A stretch of DNA of 5,918 bases from Candidatus Sericytochromatia bacterium (GTDB lineage: Bacteria; Cyanobacteriota; Sericytochromatia; JACMPN01): positions 1 through 5,918 of the forward strand of contig JACMPN010000279.1 of the NCBI GenBank assembly GCA_014377495.1. The letters are read 5' to 3'. The translations under genes were made by a program, and so were the position numbers. Of this stretch, positions 4,830 to 5,918 are shown piece after piece. The notes under the pieces are model-generated. The model was given only the letters and a program-made list of their open reading frames with translations, ran no database searches and had not been told where the DNA came from. Each line of letters begins with the position of its first letter. Within the stretch, counting starts at the first letter, position 1.

Positions 4830-5918
4830 ATGTCTTGGAATCCTGACCGACCGTTAAATCTTGATCGACCATTTTTGACCTCAACGGAGCTGTCCGGGGG
4901 GCCACCCAAACGGGTCACCGGCCCACTCCAGACGGAGGCAGCGCCTGGGCCCGGCCCACTGACGGCCGCCGAGACTGCCCTAGAACTTCCGGTCGCCCTG
5001 TCCCTGACACCCACAGATCACAGTGTCGCCGCGAGTCACCAGGCAACCTCGGCCCCGGTCTCGGCACGCCCGCTGCCGGTCATCGAGTCGGTCGATGTGT
5101 CGACCCTGCAGAGCGTGTTTCGCGAGTCCGCCGGACAACCCGCCGCCGGGATGCGTTTCGGACAAGAGACGATCCAGGCCACCATCGGCGGCCGCACCGT
5201 CAAAGCCTCCGTGGCAGACTGGCGACAAGCCCTGACGGCGCTGCCGCGCGGATCGCTGCGCGAATCGCTGGTTCTTTACAGCCTGGCGATGGAAATGCGG
5301 GTCACACAGGGGGGGGCCAATGCCCTGCTCAGGGGTTTTGCCGGAGAACTGGCCAAATCGGGCAACCTGGTCCAGGCCCGCCGCTCGACCGAGCACCAAG
5401 CCGTATTGGCCACCGACGTGGAAGCCTATGTCGGCCTTCAGGAGGGCCTTGCCCAGGATCTGCGCCAGGTCAGCCAGTTTTCCGCATCCGCCGACCCCGC
5501 GCTGCCCAAAGCGATGATCAAGGATCAGCAAGCGTCGCTGGACACGTCCCTGCACACCTTTGCAGCAGCCTTTCATGAGGCACGCGCCACGGGAGACTTC
5601 ACAGCCGCCTACGATGGGCTGCAGGCCTTTTTCGAAAAAGCCGTCAGCATTACCGATTCGACCTATTGGCAGGGGCGGATGGCTGCCGTCGCCGCACTCG
5701 CCACGCAGTCCGAAGGCGCGGCATCCTCCGCACTAACCAGTTTTCAGGAGTCACTGGCCGGGCTCGACGCCTACGTTCAGCAACGGGTTTCGGTGCAGAC
5801 TCAGGGCACGGTCGTCGTCTGCTGTGCCCTCAATCAGGCAGCAGCTGAGGCGGGCGGCTCGGCGATTGGCACCTTGCGCGCCGGCAGCGCCACGGCGGCC
5901 GCCTCGTCGTCGCACGTG
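4830..5918 (+). CDS. Uncharacterised helical protein (partial, runs off the window)
   Basis: From ATG 4830 the frame stays open for 363 codons to the last base, with no stop; a TGA at 4794-4796 closes it upstream. Residues 1 to about 85 are Pro/Ala/Thr-rich and low in structure (for example GPLQTEAAPGPGPLTAAETA). From about 86 (VIESVDVSTLQSVFRESAGQ) the sequence is mostly helical and Ala/Gln/Leu-rich, with small motifs such as IGGRTVKASVADWRQALTAL and LVLYSLAMEMR. Near the edge it carries VVVCCALNQ, followed by an Ala/Gly/Ser-rich run. There is no signal peptide or obvious membrane helix in this part. No Shine-Dalgarno is visible before the ATG, so the start is less certain. It follows the long hairpin after the nuclease gene and is probably transcribed on its own. 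The opposite-strand frame at 5576-4980 is a shadow. I do not recognise the family. Confidence 0.75.
   Translation, partial: MSWNPDRPLNLDRPFLTSTELSGGPPKRVTGPLQTEAAPGPGPLTAAETALELPVALSLTPTDHSVAASHQATSAPVSARPLPVIESVDVSTLQSVFRESAGQPAAGMRFGQETIQATIGGRTVKASVADWRQALTALPRGSLRESLVLYSLAMEMRVTQGGANALLRGFAGELAKSGNLVQARRSTEHQAVLATDVEAYVGLQEGLAQDLRQVSQFSASADPALPKAMIKDQQASLDTSLHTFAAAFHEARATGDFTAAYDGLQAFFEKAVSITDSTYWQGRMAAVAALATQSEGAASSALTSFQESLAGLDAYVQQRVSVQTQGTVVVCCALNQAAAEAGGSAIGTLRAGSATAAASSSHV

Noticed and set aside
4980..5576. 198-codon minus-strand frame
   Set aside because: Shadow of the plus-strand frame that runs from 4830 to the window edge; it has no supported start or family.

Overview
The window is 5.9 kb of GC-rich bacterial DNA. 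It shows Shine-Dalgarno sites, sigma70-like promoters, a lipoprotein signal and Sec-type export. I saw no tRNA, rRNA, CRISPR array or intact transposase. Nothing fixes the taxon. The style (integrase relics, toxin-antitoxin module, lineage-specific exported and helical proteins) is that of an accessory region in a poorly sampled lineage. A non-photosynthetic relative of Cyanobacteria such as Sericytochromatia is only a guess.

Left part (1-1341): The window opens with the first 24 codons of an HU/IHF-family nucleoid protein on the minus strand, with a clear ribosome binding site and a consensus -10 box. Behind its promoter lies a recombination scar. The middle of a tyrosine recombinase reads on the plus strand (about 185-345) and its C-terminal catalytic part reads on the minus strand (659-448). 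Re-inverting about 340-660 makes them collinear, but the HxxR active-site box is deleted. Directly against the second piece sits a minus-strand higB-higA toxin-antitoxin operon. A perfect 10-5-10 inverted repeat overlaps its predicted -10 box and looks like an autoregulatory operator.

Middle part (1342-3123): A noncoding stretch carries one copy of a 36-base near-repeat, followed by a promoter and a dyad. Then comes a 410-residue predicted lipoprotein with two Asp/Asn-Gly loops resembling calcium-binding loops. A 300-base noncoding gap with a hairpin follows, between this gene and the convergent minus-strand gene.

Right part (3124-5918): A 201-residue minus-strand protein has a disordered N-terminus and 33-residue helical repeats. 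It is divergent from a secreted staphylococcal-nuclease-type thermonuclease with a C-terminal Cys/His motif. The nuclease is followed immediately by a very long hairpin (30-bp stem with one G-U pair). After it, a plus-strand gene of unknown function (4830 onward) stays open to the window edge.

The genes do not form one obvious pathway. The clear functional unit is HigBA. The lipoprotein and the nuclease are both predicted to act outside the cytoplasm. The rest is best described as single genes separated by hairpins, with no recognised new system.
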